From positions 1 through 36,193 of the forward strand of contig JAFYYI010000091.1 in assembly GCA_017557665.1 (NCBI GenBank): DNA of 36,193 nucleotides, in the 5' to 3' direction. Below, one piece after another: positions 8,982 to 17,488 of this stretch. A program made the position numbers and the translations under genes. How positions within the stretch are numbered: the stretch's first letter is position 1; every line of letters starts with the position of its first letter. Under the pieces are notes generated by a model. It saw nothing but the letters and a program-made list of their open reading frames with translations, had not been told where the DNA came from and made no database searches. The stretch comes from Muribaculaceae bacterium (lineage in GTDB: Bacteria > Bacteroidota > Bacteroidia > Bacteroidales > Muribaculaceae).

Positions 8982-9167
8982 ATGATTTATTCAATGCCAC
9001 TTGCTGTGGTCCATTGTTTATATCTCCTGGCGTGGGCTGGCTGCGTTGCTTATCCTAACAAAGAGGTATGCGAAGGCCTGGACGAAAGGATGAGTAAGGA
9101 GTACAGAATCCCACGTCTTCTGTTTCATATCTGCTCGATTCAGGGATTCAATAGGGCGGCTTATTGA
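8982..9167 (+). CDS. Doubtful small ORF, 61 aa, overlapping the next start codon
   Basis: A 61-codon frame begins at ATG 8982 (open back to a TTG at 8943). It encodes a hydrophobic N-terminal stretch, MPLAVVHCLYLLAWAGC, reminiscent of a signal or lipoprotein leader, then a polar tail. I recognise no family. Its TGA at 9165-9167 overlaps an ATG at 9167 as TGATG, the arrangement seen in translational coupling. That ATG is in frame with the FGE-like gene. It lies within the predicted leader of that gene. It may be a small secreted peptide, a regulatory upstream ORF, or chance. Confidence 0.25.
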   Translation: MIYSMPLAVVHCLYLLAWAGCVAYPNKEVCEGLDERMSKEYRIPRLLFHICSIQGFNRAAY

Positions 9168-9175
9168 TGATTGCG

Positions 9176-10078
9176 ATGAAACGAATTCATCTTATTTGTC
9201 TGGTATTGATGTCTGTATTGTTTCCTGTATCAGCGCTGGCGAGTGGGTATGTGAAGGGTGATGTGGATGAGAACGGGCAAGTCACCATTGCTGATGTAGT
9301 CAGCCTGATCAGCTATCTGTTGACAGAAAAGTGGGTCACCGACACTCCAGCGTTCCAGAGCGACACAATCCCTGTTGGCGACATGTCGCTGGTGATGATA
9401 AGAATTGAGGGAGGCACTTTCACAATGGGTGCTGCCTACGATGCCGAGGCCTATGAATGGGAAATGCCGGCTCACGAGGTGACCTTGACAGGATACTGGA
9501 TGAGCGAGACTGAGGTGACACAGCAGTTGTGGCAAGCAGTGATGGGCGAGAATCCCAGTCATTTTACTGGAGATGACATGCGGCCGGTGGAGAGTGTATC
9601 ATGGAATGATTGCCAGGAGTTCATCAGGCGACTAAACGAGATGACGGGCAAGAGTTTCCGCTTGCCGACCAGCGCTGAATGGGAGTTTGCCGCTCGTGGA
9701 GGAATCCATGCTGGTGGATCCAGATATGCTGGAAGTGACATTATCGATGAGGTGGCTTGGTTCAGTGCCAACAGCTATGCCCTGGGACCCAATCATCCTG
9801 ACTATGGCACACATGCTGTAGCGTCCAAGAAGGCCAATGAACTGGGATTATATGACATGAGCGGAAATGTTCACGAGTGGTGCTCGGACTGGTATGAAGA
9901 ATACAGCGATGCTGCCCAGTTTGATCCTGCGGGTGCCGAGTCAGGAACTTATCGAGTGCTGCGTGGCGGCTGCTGGAGCAGTGAGGCCAGACGTTGCCGC
10001 GTGAGTTACTTCAACTTCAATCAGCCGGGGAATTCATCAGCAACGCTCGGTTTGCGCCTTGTCTTGACGATTGAGTAA
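9176..10078 (+). CDS. Secreted dockerin-like / formylglycine-enzyme-fold (SUMF1-like) protein
   Basis: This 300-residue protein has a signal peptide (MKRIHLICLVLMSVLFPVSALA). Next comes one dockerin-type calcium-loop repeat (GDVDENGQVTIADVVSLISYLL, about residues 26-47 and slightly over the usual half-repeat). A complete FGE-sulfatase domain runs from about 77 to 300: GGTFTMG, VTLTGYWMSETEVTQQLW, PVESVSWNDCQEF, RLPTSAEWEFAARGG, GNVHEWCSDW, LRGGCWS and a final LGLRLVL. True formylglycine-generating enzymes need two active-site cysteines near the C-terminus. Here the first position is Ser269 and only the second, Cys274, is kept, so it is probably a non-FGE family member with an unknown substrate. 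The start could also be ATG 9167. It is convergent with the GH3 gene (11-base gap). Confidence 0.82.
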   Translation: MKRIHLICLVLMSVLFPVSALASGYVKGDVDENGQVTIADVVSLISYLLTEKWVTDTPAFQSDTIPVGDMSLVMIRIEGGTFTMGAAYDAEAYEWEMPAHEVTLTGYWMSETEVTQQLWQAVMGENPSHFTGDDMRPVESVSWNDCQEFIRRLNEMTGKSFRLPTSAEWEFAARGGIHAGGSRYAGSDIIDEVAWFSANSYALGPNHPDYGTHAVASKKANELGLYDMSGNVHEWCSDWYEEYSDAAQFDPAGAESGTYRVLRGGCWSSEARRCRVSYFNFNQPGNSSATLGLRLVLTIE

Positions 10079-10089
10079 ACTTGACCTTG

Positions 10090-12411
10090 CTATTCGGGAA
10101 TAGTTATCTTTCCCATTAAGCGGATGTCGGCTCTTGATGAACCTATCAGGAAATGGTAGGTGCCGGGTTCGACGGTCCATTGCATGTTGGCATCAACAAT
10201 GGCAAAGGTTTCTGGACCAAGTGCAAATGTCATGTCGCGGGTCTCGCCTGGCTCGAGCGTGATGCGTTTAAAAGCCTTCAGTTGGCGTTCGGGCTGCACA
10301 ACCGACGGGTTGTCTTGATGCAGATAGAGTTGCACGACCTCGTCGCCCTTGCGGCTGCCGGTGTTGGTAACCATGAACTTGACCGTAGTTCCCTCGATTC
10401 TCAAATCGCTGTATTCAAATGTCGTGTAACTCAAGCCGTAGCCAAAGGGGTAGAGGGGCTTGGCCGACATTTCCACATAGTCGTGTGCTGCGGGGGCTGG
10501 TCGATTATAATAGACGGGCAACTGGCCCACATGGCGAGGCACGCTCACGGGAAGCCTTCCAGCAGGGTTGAAGTCACCGAACAGCACATCGGCGATGGCA
10601 TTGCCGCCTTGTTCGCCTGGATAATAGGCCGTGAGCAGGGCATTGGCGTTCTTGTCGGCCCAGTTCTTGTTGAGCGGGCGTCCTTCGATATAGACCACAA
10701 CAAGGGGCTTGCCGGTCTTTTTCAAAGCTTCAAGCAGTTCCATCTGGCGACCAAGCAGGTCCAGCGTGGCACGGTCAAAACCCTCGCCACATTCCATGTC
10801 GCTGATGAACTTTTGCTCGGCAGCGGCGGCACCCGTATCCTCGTAGGAGGTCTTGAAGTCCCTTGCCGATGAACCGCCCACCACGGCAACCACCACATCG
10901 GCCTGCATGGCCGCCTCGATGGCTGCTGGAATGTCACAGTCCAGTGTGTCACGCACAGCGCAACCCTTGGCATAGATACAACGGGCCTCGCCAATCATCG
11001 CCTTAATTCCGTCATAGACAGTAACCACCTTGCCATCGGCCTGTGGTGCGGTGTAGTCGCCAAGCATGTTATAGACGTTATCGGCATTAGGACCGACAAC
11101 TGCAACTTTTACATTTTTGCTCAATGGCAGGGTGCCATCGTTCTTCAACAGGGTGATGGACTCTCGTGCTATTTGTCTGGTTGTAGCCACGGCAGCCTCG
11201 GTGTGAACTTCTTTTTGTGCCGTTTTGGCATTGACATAAGGATTCTCAAAAAGGCCCATCTCAAATTTTAACCTCAGTACCCGCTTAACGGCTTGATCGA
11301 GATGATCCTCACTCATTTTACCGCTCTTGATAGCTTCAACGAGTTGTGAGTAGCAATTTCCTCCTAAATCCACGTCAACACCAGCCAATAGCGCCTGGAT
11401 AGCAGCATCTTGACCATTGGCTGCGGTGTGGTGGGTGCCCTTGAGTCCATCGATGCTGAACAGGTCGCTGACGACAATTCCTCGGTTAAATCTCCATTCT
11501 CCACGCAAGACATCAGTGAGCAATCCTTTGTTGGCGGTGCAGGGTACGCCGTCCAATGAGTTGTAGGCCGTCATGATTGACAAAGCACCTGCATCAATGA
11601 CTCGTTTAAATGGTGGCAGGAACACTTGTTTTAGTTCCCTCGGGCCCACGATGCTGCGGGCACCGTTCTGACCTCCCTCGGTCGTACCATAGGCGATGAA
11701 GTGTTTGAGTGTAGCTATGGTCGAGTAGGGAAGACTTAAATCTCCACCACCCAGCCCTTGAACGATTGCGGCTCCCATTTCGCCGATCAGGTAGGGATCT
11801 TCGCCCATCGTTTCCTCGACGCGTGACCAGCGGGGTTCTCGTGACAAATCCAGCACAGGTCCGTAACTGATATGCCCTCCCTGAAGCCTGATTTCTTTAC
11901 CGATTACCGCGCCGACTTGCTCCATCAGCTGTGGGTCCCAGGTCGCGGCCATGCCCAATCCCGTCGGGAAGACTGTTGTCCCGATGGCCATGTGCCCGTG
12001 GGGCGCTTCCTCGGCCAGGAAGATAGGAATGCCCAGACGTGAGTGCTCGATGGCATAGCGCTGCATGGCATTTGCGGCCTCGGCTGCCAGTGCGGGATTG
12101 AGTCCGTTGGCAAGCGTCTTTTGTGTCCAAGGGTCGGCGCGGAATACCGCCCAATACATGCCCACGTGCAGGCTGTCCACCTCGTGGCGGAATTTGTCGC
12201 TCACGGTCACCTTGTTGCCATTTCTCACGTAAGAATCCCAGCCCATAAGGCAAACCAATTGCCCGACTTTCTCCTCAACAGTCATGCGTGATAGTAAGTC
12301 CATGGCGCGCACTGAGGTGGGCAAACTTGCATCCTGATAAGGATATTTAGTTGCTGCGGCCATTGTCAATGACAATAGCAAGAGCCCCGACACAAGGAAT
12401 TGTTTTATCAT
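10090..12411 (-). CDS. Secreted GH3 beta-glycosidase (beta-glucosidase/xylosidase type)
   Basis: This 773-residue protein has a signal peptide (MIKQFLVSGLLLLSLTMAAA). The GH3 N-terminal barrel contains KHFIAYG and the nucleophile motif VVSDLFSIDG, with Asp316 as nucleophile. The GH3 C-terminal domain follows (VAVVGPNADNV, VVAVVGGSSARD, YPGEQGGNAIADVLFG, RLPVS). A fibronectin type III-like end follows after PLYPFGYGLSYTTF. Family members release terminal beta-linked glucose, xylose or related sugars from oligosaccharides, here probably in the periplasm. Its ATG overlaps the TGA of the upstream GH2 gene by 4 bases (ATGA), so it is second in a translationally coupled operon. The exact sugar specificity cannot be told from the motifs. 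Confidence 0.93.
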   Translation of the reverse strand: MIKQFLVSGLLLLSLTMAAATKYPYQDASLPTSVRAMDLLSRMTVEEKVGQLVCLMGWDSYVRNGNKVTVSDKFRHEVDSLHVGMYWAVFRADPWTQKTLANGLNPALAAEAANAMQRYAIEHSRLGIPIFLAEEAPHGHMAIGTTVFPTGLGMAATWDPQLMEQVGAVIGKEIRLQGGHISYGPVLDLSREPRWSRVEETMGEDPYLIGEMGAAIVQGLGGGDLSLPYSTIATLKHFIAYGTTEGGQNGARSIVGPRELKQVFLPPFKRVIDAGALSIMTAYNSLDGVPCTANKGLLTDVLRGEWRFNRGIVVSDLFSIDGLKGTHHTAANGQDAAIQALLAGVDVDLGGNCYSQLVEAIKSGKMSEDHLDQAVKRVLRLKFEMGLFENPYVNAKTAQKEVHTEAAVATTRQIARESITLLKNDGTLPLSKNVKVAVVGPNADNVYNMLGDYTAPQADGKVVTVYDGIKAMIGEARCIYAKGCAVRDTLDCDIPAAIEAAMQADVVVAVVGGSSARDFKTSYEDTGAAAAEQKFISDMECGEGFDRATLDLLGRQMELLEALKKTGKPLVVVYIEGRPLNKNWADKNANALLTAYYPGEQGGNAIADVLFGDFNPAGRLPVSVPRHVGQLPVYYNRPAPAAHDYVEMSAKPLYPFGYGLSYTTFEYSDLRIEGTTVKFMVTNTGSRKGDEVVQLYLHQDNPSVVQPERQLKAFKRITLEPGETRDMTFALGPETFAIVDANMQWTVEPGTYHFLIGSSRADIRLMGKITIPE

Positions 12412-15400
12412 AATTCAATCGTTGTCTTAGGAACATTCATGCCGGAAATTTCAACAATGGGCTGGCAGCCACGGGCATCTTCGTCCTTCCATTCAATGCC
12501 AATGGTGCGACTCTCGCCTGGCATCAGGTGCAGATAGTTGTCACTATAGATGACGGGTAAAATCTGCTCGCCATCATCGCCGTTGAGATTCAGGCGCAAC
12601 ATCACGGCCGGCACTTGGCCGGTATTGGTTAATGTGATACTTTTGCCATTAACCGTGGCATTCACTTGTGCTTGACGCATGTCATGAAGCGAGGTGCGAT
12701 CGCCCTCAATCGTCGTATTCACATAATCGTTCTTCGAGCGGATGTTTCCTTGTTTGTCGGTTAAGATTAATCGTAGGAAATAGGCTCCCGAAAGCGCTTG
12801 CGGTATTTCCACCTGCATCATGTTGAGCGTCATGTCCTCGTCACAGACGTAATCCATCGTCTGTTCCCACACCGTTTTTCCATTCAGATCAATAATACTG
12901 GCCTTTGCGGTACCTTGTTGAAATCCAGCCGATCTATTGACCACCTCGACATAGTTGCTAACAGGATTCCATTGCACATGGAGGGGCTCACAGGCATGTT
13001 TCACACCATAATAGGCTGCAGTTGGCTCCAGATAGTAGTCGTAAGTCTGCCACACCATCGACGGCCAGCAGGGGTGACTCATCCAGATGAGCAGACCCAT
13101 GCGGTCCTTGCTACCGCTCTCGTACATGGCCCTGTAGCCCTCATAGTTAATCCATTGGGCCCACTCACAGAATTCTTGAGCCGATGTCATCTCCCCGAAA
13201 TTGTCGGCAATCAGTTGGTTGAACGTGGCTCCGCGCTGAGCGCCCTCCATCGTGTAGTCATGACGGCCCCAATAGAGGTTCTGAGGCCACAGGTGGTCGG
13301 CGTCGAGCGTGCGGCTCAAGCCCTCATAGGTCATCACATTGGGCATGCCACGTTCGGTGTGCAGTTTGCCCGTCTGTTTCTCGAAATACTCCTTGGCACT
13401 TATTGCCCAATAGGGTCCGTGTCCGCTCACGCCGTCGTCTGCCGAACTGGAAATGTAGTCCAGTCCGGGATGCAGCGTGTCCACGGTGTTGCGCAGTCCG
13501 TTATCCAGCGTCTTGGGTGGATAGCCCTCGTTGCGGCCGCAGTAGATGCCGATGCAGGGGTGGTTGCGGATTTTCAGCACAAAGTCATGGGCATTGTCCA
13601 TAAACATGGATTCATCGTCAGGGTCAGGGCCGTCGGCCGGGTTAGCCAGCCAAAAGTCCTGCCACACCATGATGCCGTATCGGTCACAGGCCTCAAAGAA
13701 TTCCTTGTCGCCGGTCATGCCCACCCAGTTGCGAATCATGTTGTAGTTCATCTCCTTGTGGTGACGCACGGCAGCATCAAATTCCCTGCCTCGGTAGTTA
13801 AGGTTGTTCTCACTGAAAGCCCAGTTGCCGCCCAGCGGAATAAGCCGTCTGTTGTTGATATAGATACGCAGTTTTGTGTCTTTATCTACGGTTTTTACCT
13901 CACGGATACCCGCTTTGTAGGTGACGGCATCACTCTGAACACCATCAACCGTGAAGGTGAATCCGGCATCGTACAGGTATGGCTCGCCGTAACCATTAGG
14001 CCACCACAAGCGCATGCGCTGATTCTTGAGTTGAGAAAACTCATTAGGATTAAATGATTCCTCAATGGTCTGTCCAGCATCAACGGTGACCTGCTTCTCG
14101 AAGCAGATTTCCCCGATGTGGCCATGCAGTGTTCCGGTCACGGCATGTTCGCTATGGTTAGAGAGGATGACGGCGGGTGTCATCGTGGCGAGGGTGTCGC
14201 CCTCGGCCAGCGTGGCGGTCACGACAGGATCACTCACGGTCACGTCGTTTGACGTCGTCAAGTAAACGTCGTCCCAGATGCCGATGTCGCGCCCGCGGAT
14301 GGTCGAAATCCAGTCCCAACCGATGGTGGCATGGAACGTGGGGTTATCGGCCCCGAGGATGCCGCCGTTAAAGTCAGTATTCTTTTCGGTCTTGACCTTC
14401 ACACCGCCGGGATTGGCATTGGCGATAATGAGTACCCACAACTGATTATTTCGCTCTTTCAAATAAGGTGTGATGTCAAATTTACCGCGCTTGAAAGCAC
14501 CTTCGATACGTCCCAGGTTAGTGCCGTTGAGTGTCACCTCGGCTTTCCAGTTGATGCCGTCAAAATTTAAGAAAACGCGCTTGCCCAGCATCTCCTGTGG
14601 CAAATCAAATGAGCGCTTATAGATAAAATCCCCGTTAAAGAACGATTCTGATGCCAGCATCAGGTTATCGTCATGGTTCATATCGGGTAGCGCCCCCGCA
14701 TTGACATAACTCGACAATACAGTTGCGGGAACTGTGGCGATGATGCCAGGGTGCAGAATCGACCTGTGTGATGCGCGGTTTACGTGCCAGTCACCGCCAT
14801 TCAACATCCATTTGCCGTCTTGCCAGCCAACAGGCTCATGCGGTACCGCTTTCAAACCACCTGGATCGACAACAGGAATGAAAAGGGCCTCAATCTCTTT
14901 TAAACAGAAAGGTTGACCATTCTTGTTGGGCTCATCCATGTTGATGCGAATATATCGACCCTTGGTATCAACATTAATAACTTCGGTATTATGTTTGGGA
15001 AGTTTCTTGGCAAGATTAGAGATGGTTGTCCAGTTCTGGTTGTCATCGCTGATCAGGATATTGCCGCTTGACGGGTTATTAATCCAGTAAAGGTTGATTT
15101 GATGAACAGAACTGATAGCGCCTAAATCAATGGTGACCCATTCATCCCGGTTGCCCAGGCTGCGCCAGGCGCTCACAAAGTGCTCTGCCGGCAGAATGCC
15201 CGTGGCACGCTTACCGTCTTTCAGCATCTTCAGCTCGGTGATGGTCCAGTGTACAGCGTTGGAGGTGACCATTTCAAGTTTCATGTGTGAGAATTGTTTC
15301 CCGTTCAAGTGGAATGTATGGTCGATGTTGCGTGTGGGCAAGATGCCCTCGCCTGTGTTCTTGTTGGGGTCACTATGCGCACGTCGCCATGATGGCTCGC

Positions 15401-15926
15401 CAGGCAATGAGTCGCCTTTCCATTCATCGGCGACCTTCCATTTTTTTCCGTCCCTGGATGTCAACAGCCTGATTTTGAACCCTTGTGGGGCATCCTCACG
15501 ATAGGCCATGTTGCACACCATTTCCACCTCGTCGATGTCTATGGCCATATTCTCCCAATCATATTGCAGCCACGTGTCTCCGCCCATCACGATGTTGCAG
15601 GTCCACTCGTTTCCGTCAATGCAAGCTTCGCGCTTGTTAGGCGGTAGCGGCCCCTCGGGCGTGGTGACATTGAGCCAAGCGGGCAGTTCCCTATCGATGA
15701 TGCTATCGGTCAACAATTGTGACGTCAAGTTGAAATCCCATGACGATGACTGATAGACCTTGTAGTATAATGCCAGATTAAGATTACTATAGCCTTTTTC
15801 CAGTCTCGGCCCGTAATATTCGCTGGGGTTGCCTGGATATTGCCCAATAGGACGGTTTAACACTTGGGCGAAGGCACTTGCAGCCATCGTCAGCAAGAAC
15901 AAATATAAAACAAATCGTATTTTCAT
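12408..15926 (-). CDS. Large secreted GH2 glycosidase with N-terminal F5/8 (discoidin)-like modules
   Basis: This 1172-residue protein has a signal peptide (MKIRFVLYLFLLTMAASAFAQ). An N-terminal region with two discoidin/F5-8C-like stretches (about 30-240 and 245-350; for example EWVTIDLGAISSVHQINLYW and GRYIRINMDEP) suggests carbohydrate binding. A GH2 sugar-binding domain (about 370-560), an Ig-like domain and a barrel follow. The putative acid/base is Glu800 in YCGRNEGYPP and the likely nucleophile is Glu858 in HTERGMPN. The GWDWISTIRGRDIGIWDDVYL motif resembles the exo-beta-glucosaminidase / beta-mannosidase branch of GH2 rather than LacZ. It overlaps the downstream GH3 start by 4 bases. 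No SusC/SusD or sensor gene is adjacent. The substrate is inferred only broadly: a terminal beta-mannoside, glucosaminide or similar. Confidence 0.88.
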   Translation of the reverse strand: MKIRFVLYLFLLTMAASAFAQVLNRPIGQYPGNPSEYYGPRLEKGYSNLNLALYYKVYQSSSWDFNLTSQLLTDSIIDRELPAWLNVTTPEGPLPPNKREACIDGNEWTCNIVMGGDTWLQYDWENMAIDIDEVEMVCNMAYREDAPQGFKIRLLTSRDGKKWKVADEWKGDSLPGEPSWRRAHSDPNKNTGEGILPTRNIDHTFHLNGKQFSHMKLEMVTSNAVHWTITELKMLKDGKRATGILPAEHFVSAWRSLGNRDEWVTIDLGAISSVHQINLYWINNPSSGNILISDDNQNWTTISNLAKKLPKHNTEVINVDTKGRYIRINMDEPNKNGQPFCLKEIEALFIPVVDPGGLKAVPHEPVGWQDGKWMLNGGDWHVNRASHRSILHPGIIATVPATVLSSYVNAGALPDMNHDDNLMLASESFFNGDFIYKRSFDLPQEMLGKRVFLNFDGINWKAEVTLNGTNLGRIEGAFKRGKFDITPYLKERNNQLWVLIIANANPGGVKVKTEKNTDFNGGILGADNPTFHATIGWDWISTIRGRDIGIWDDVYLTTSNDVTVSDPVVTATLAEGDTLATMTPAVILSNHSEHAVTGTLHGHIGEICFEKQVTVDAGQTIEESFNPNEFSQLKNQRMRLWWPNGYGEPYLYDAGFTFTVDGVQSDAVTYKAGIREVKTVDKDTKLRIYINNRRLIPLGGNWAFSENNLNYRGREFDAAVRHHKEMNYNMIRNWVGMTGDKEFFEACDRYGIMVWQDFWLANPADGPDPDDESMFMDNAHDFVLKIRNHPCIGIYCGRNEGYPPKTLDNGLRNTVDTLHPGLDYISSSADDGVSGHGPYWAISAKEYFEKQTGKLHTERGMPNVMTYEGLSRTLDADHLWPQNLYWGRHDYTMEGAQRGATFNQLIADNFGEMTSAQEFCEWAQWINYEGYRAMYESGSKDRMGLLIWMSHPCWPSMVWQTYDYYLEPTAAYYGVKHACEPLHVQWNPVSNYVEVVNRSAGFQQGTAKASIIDLNGKTVWEQTMDYVCDEDMTLNMMQVEIPQALSGAYFLRLILTDKQGNIRSKNDYVNTTIEGDRTSLHDMRQAQVNATVNGKSITLTNTGQVPAVMLRLNLNGDDGEQILPVIYSDNYLHLMPGESRTIGIEWKDEDARGCQPIVEISGMNVPKTTIEL

Positions 15927-15946
15927 AAAGCAAGAATTTTAATTTG

Positions 15947-15954
15947 CAAATATA
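15947..15954 (-). promoter_or_regulatory. -7 box (TATATTTG) for the GH2-GH3 operon
   Basis: The minus-strand TATATTTG fits TAnnTTTG and lies 20 bases upstream of the GH2 start codon. No exact -33 TTTG is seen. It is divergent from the symporter promoter. Confidence 0.55.
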
Positions 15955-15996
15955 GTAAATCTTGAGCAATATTACTCCAGTTTCAAGAAAAAGCAG

Positions 15997-16004
15997 TATC
16001 TTTA
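15997..16004 (+). promoter_or_regulatory. Near-consensus -7 box (TATCTTTA) for the AGCS symporter
   Basis: TATCTTTA differs from TAnnTTTG only at the last base and lies 24 bases upstream of ATG 16029. No -33 TTTG is visible at the expected spacing. Confidence 0.45.
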
Positions 16005-16028
16005 GGGCAAATTTCAAAACAGAGCGCT

Positions 16029-17441
16029 ATGCCGTTTCAATTACACGAAATAAATGATATCATCGCATCAGTCAATGATGCCATCTGGGCTTATTTTTTG
16101 ATTGGTGCTTTGATTCTGTGTGGTTTGTATTTTACTTTCCGTACGCGTTTTGTCCAGTTTACCATGATTGGTGACATGTTCCGTCAACTCGTTGATGCAT
16201 CGCCGTCAAACAAGGGCACGCACATATCATCATTTCAAGCGTTTGCCGTTTCGGTGGCAACACGTGTGGGTACGGGCAATCTCGCTGGTGTGGCTACGGC
16301 AATTGCCGTGGGTGGTCCAGGTGCGGTTTTCTGGATGTGGCTGATTGCCCTTGTGGGGGCAGCAACAGCCTTTATTGAGTCCACCTTAGCTCAGTTGTTC
16401 AAGCGCCCCTCCAGTGATTCTTTCATTGGCGGTCCTGCCTATTACATCAGTCGTGGTCTGCACAGCAAATGGATGTCGGCCACGTTCGCGGTGCTCATTA
16501 CTTTAACGTTTGGCCTTTCCTATAATTCCATCCAGAGCAACACCATCTGCGAGGCCATGAACCAGGCCTTCGGTTTTGATCCAACCCTTGTCGGCATCAT
16601 CATCTCGGCGATAACGCTGTTTATCGTCTTTGGCGGTATCCACCGCATCGCTCGCGTGAGCAGCGTTCTTGTCCCAATCATGGCCATCGGCTATTTCATC
16701 CTTGCGTTGGTGGTAGTCATCATGAATATCGGCTTAGTACCCCATGTCTTCAAACTCATCATTGAGAATGCATTCGGTTTTGAGCAAGTAGCTGGCGGCG
16801 GTTTGGGTATGACTATCATGGTGGGCATCAAACGCGGTTTGTTCAGCAACGAGGCCGGTGAGGGTAGTGCTCCTAACGTTGCGGCTACCGCCCATGTGTC
16901 TCACCCTGTTAAGCAGGGGCTCATTCAAGCGTTGGGAGTGTTTACCGATACGCTTCTCGTCTGCAGTTGCACTGCATTTGTGGTACTTATCAGTGGTCTT
17001 TACAACACCGAGGGACTGGCAGGAATTCAGTTAACCCAGATATCTCTCGAGAGCCAGGTTGGCAGTTGGGGGAAATTTTTTGTTGCTCTAGCCATATTCT
17101 TATTCGCTTTTAGCAGTATCATCGGCAATTATTATTATGGCGAGGCCAATATCCGTTTCTTGACTGACAATAAAGCCGCTCTTACTATTTTCCGAATTCT
17201 CTCGGGTGGCGCATTTGTCTTCTTTGGTGCTGTCGCCAGTTTTGAATTTGTCTGGAACATGGGAGACCTGTTCATGGCACTGATCACTATATGCAATCTG
17301 GCGGCCATAGTCCTGCTAAGCAAATATGCCTTCAAATTGCTTGCCAATTACCGTGAACAGAAACGCCGTGGCATCAAGGACCCCGTCTTTCACCGCAGTG
17401 ATCTCCCCGAGATATCCGACGAGCTGGACGCCTGGGATTAA
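16029..17441 (+). CDS. AGCS family sodium:alanine/glycine symporter
   Basis: This 470-residue inner-membrane protein has about ten hydrophobic segments. It carries the AGCS signatures VATRVGTGNLAGVATAIAVGGPGAVFWMW (positions about 75-103, quoted in parts as VGTGNLAGVATA and GGPGAVFWMW), GGPAYYISRGL, and RGLFSNEAGEGSAPNVAAT. These segments shape the sodium and small amino-acid binding site. It imports alanine or glycine with sodium. The normal bacterial length is 440-550. It is divergent from the GH2 operon and followed by rsgA after 47 bases containing a hairpin. Co-transcription with rsgA is possible but not shown. The exact amino acid cannot be read from sequence. Confidence 0.93.
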   Translation: MPFQLHEINDIIASVNDAIWAYFLIGALILCGLYFTFRTRFVQFTMIGDMFRQLVDASPSNKGTHISSFQAFAVSVATRVGTGNLAGVATAIAVGGPGAVFWMWLIALVGAATAFIESTLAQLFKRPSSDSFIGGPAYYISRGLHSKWMSATFAVLITLTFGLSYNSIQSNTICEAMNQAFGFDPTLVGIIISAITLFIVFGGIHRIARVSSVLVPIMAIGYFILALVVVIMNIGLVPHVFKLIIENAFGFEQVAGGGLGMTIMVGIKRGLFSNEAGEGSAPNVAATAHVSHPVKQGLIQALGVFTDTLLVCSCTAFVVLISGLYNTEGLAGIQLTQISLESQVGSWGKFFVALAIFLFAFSSIIGNYYYGEANIRFLTDNKAALTIFRILSGGAFVFFGAVASFEFVWNMGDLFMALITICNLAAIVLLSKYAFKLLANYREQKRRGIKDPVFHRSDLPEISDELDAWD

Positions 17442-17455
17442 AACATGTACAGTAT

Positions 17456-17474
17456 GTCGTGGCACCGCCACGAC
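17456..17474 (+). other. Perfect 8-bp hairpin between symporter and rsgA
   Basis: GTCGTGGC (17456-17463) and GCCACGAC (17467-17474) are separated by a 3-base loop ACC. It sits 14 bases before the rsgA ATG and 14 bases after the symporter stop. An A-rich, not T-rich, stretch follows, so it is not a standard terminator on the plus strand. Confidence 0.6.
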
Positions 17475-17488
17475 TATTAAAAAAGAAA

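Noticed and set aside
9244..9320. Evidence for a cellulosome from the dockerin-like repeat
   Set aside because: Only one calcium-loop repeat is present and no cohesin-like protein is seen; such repeats are frequent in secreted Bacteroidales proteins.
9176..10078. Reading this protein as a true sulfatase-activating formylglycine enzyme
   Set aside because: The first active-site cysteine position is serine and no sulfatase gene is nearby.
12798..14057. A 419-codon open frame on the plus strand, antisense to the GH2 gene
   Set aside because: It lies wholly inside a well-supported GH2 gene on the other strand, has no recognisable domain, and is the usual antisense shadow of codon-biased coding DNA.
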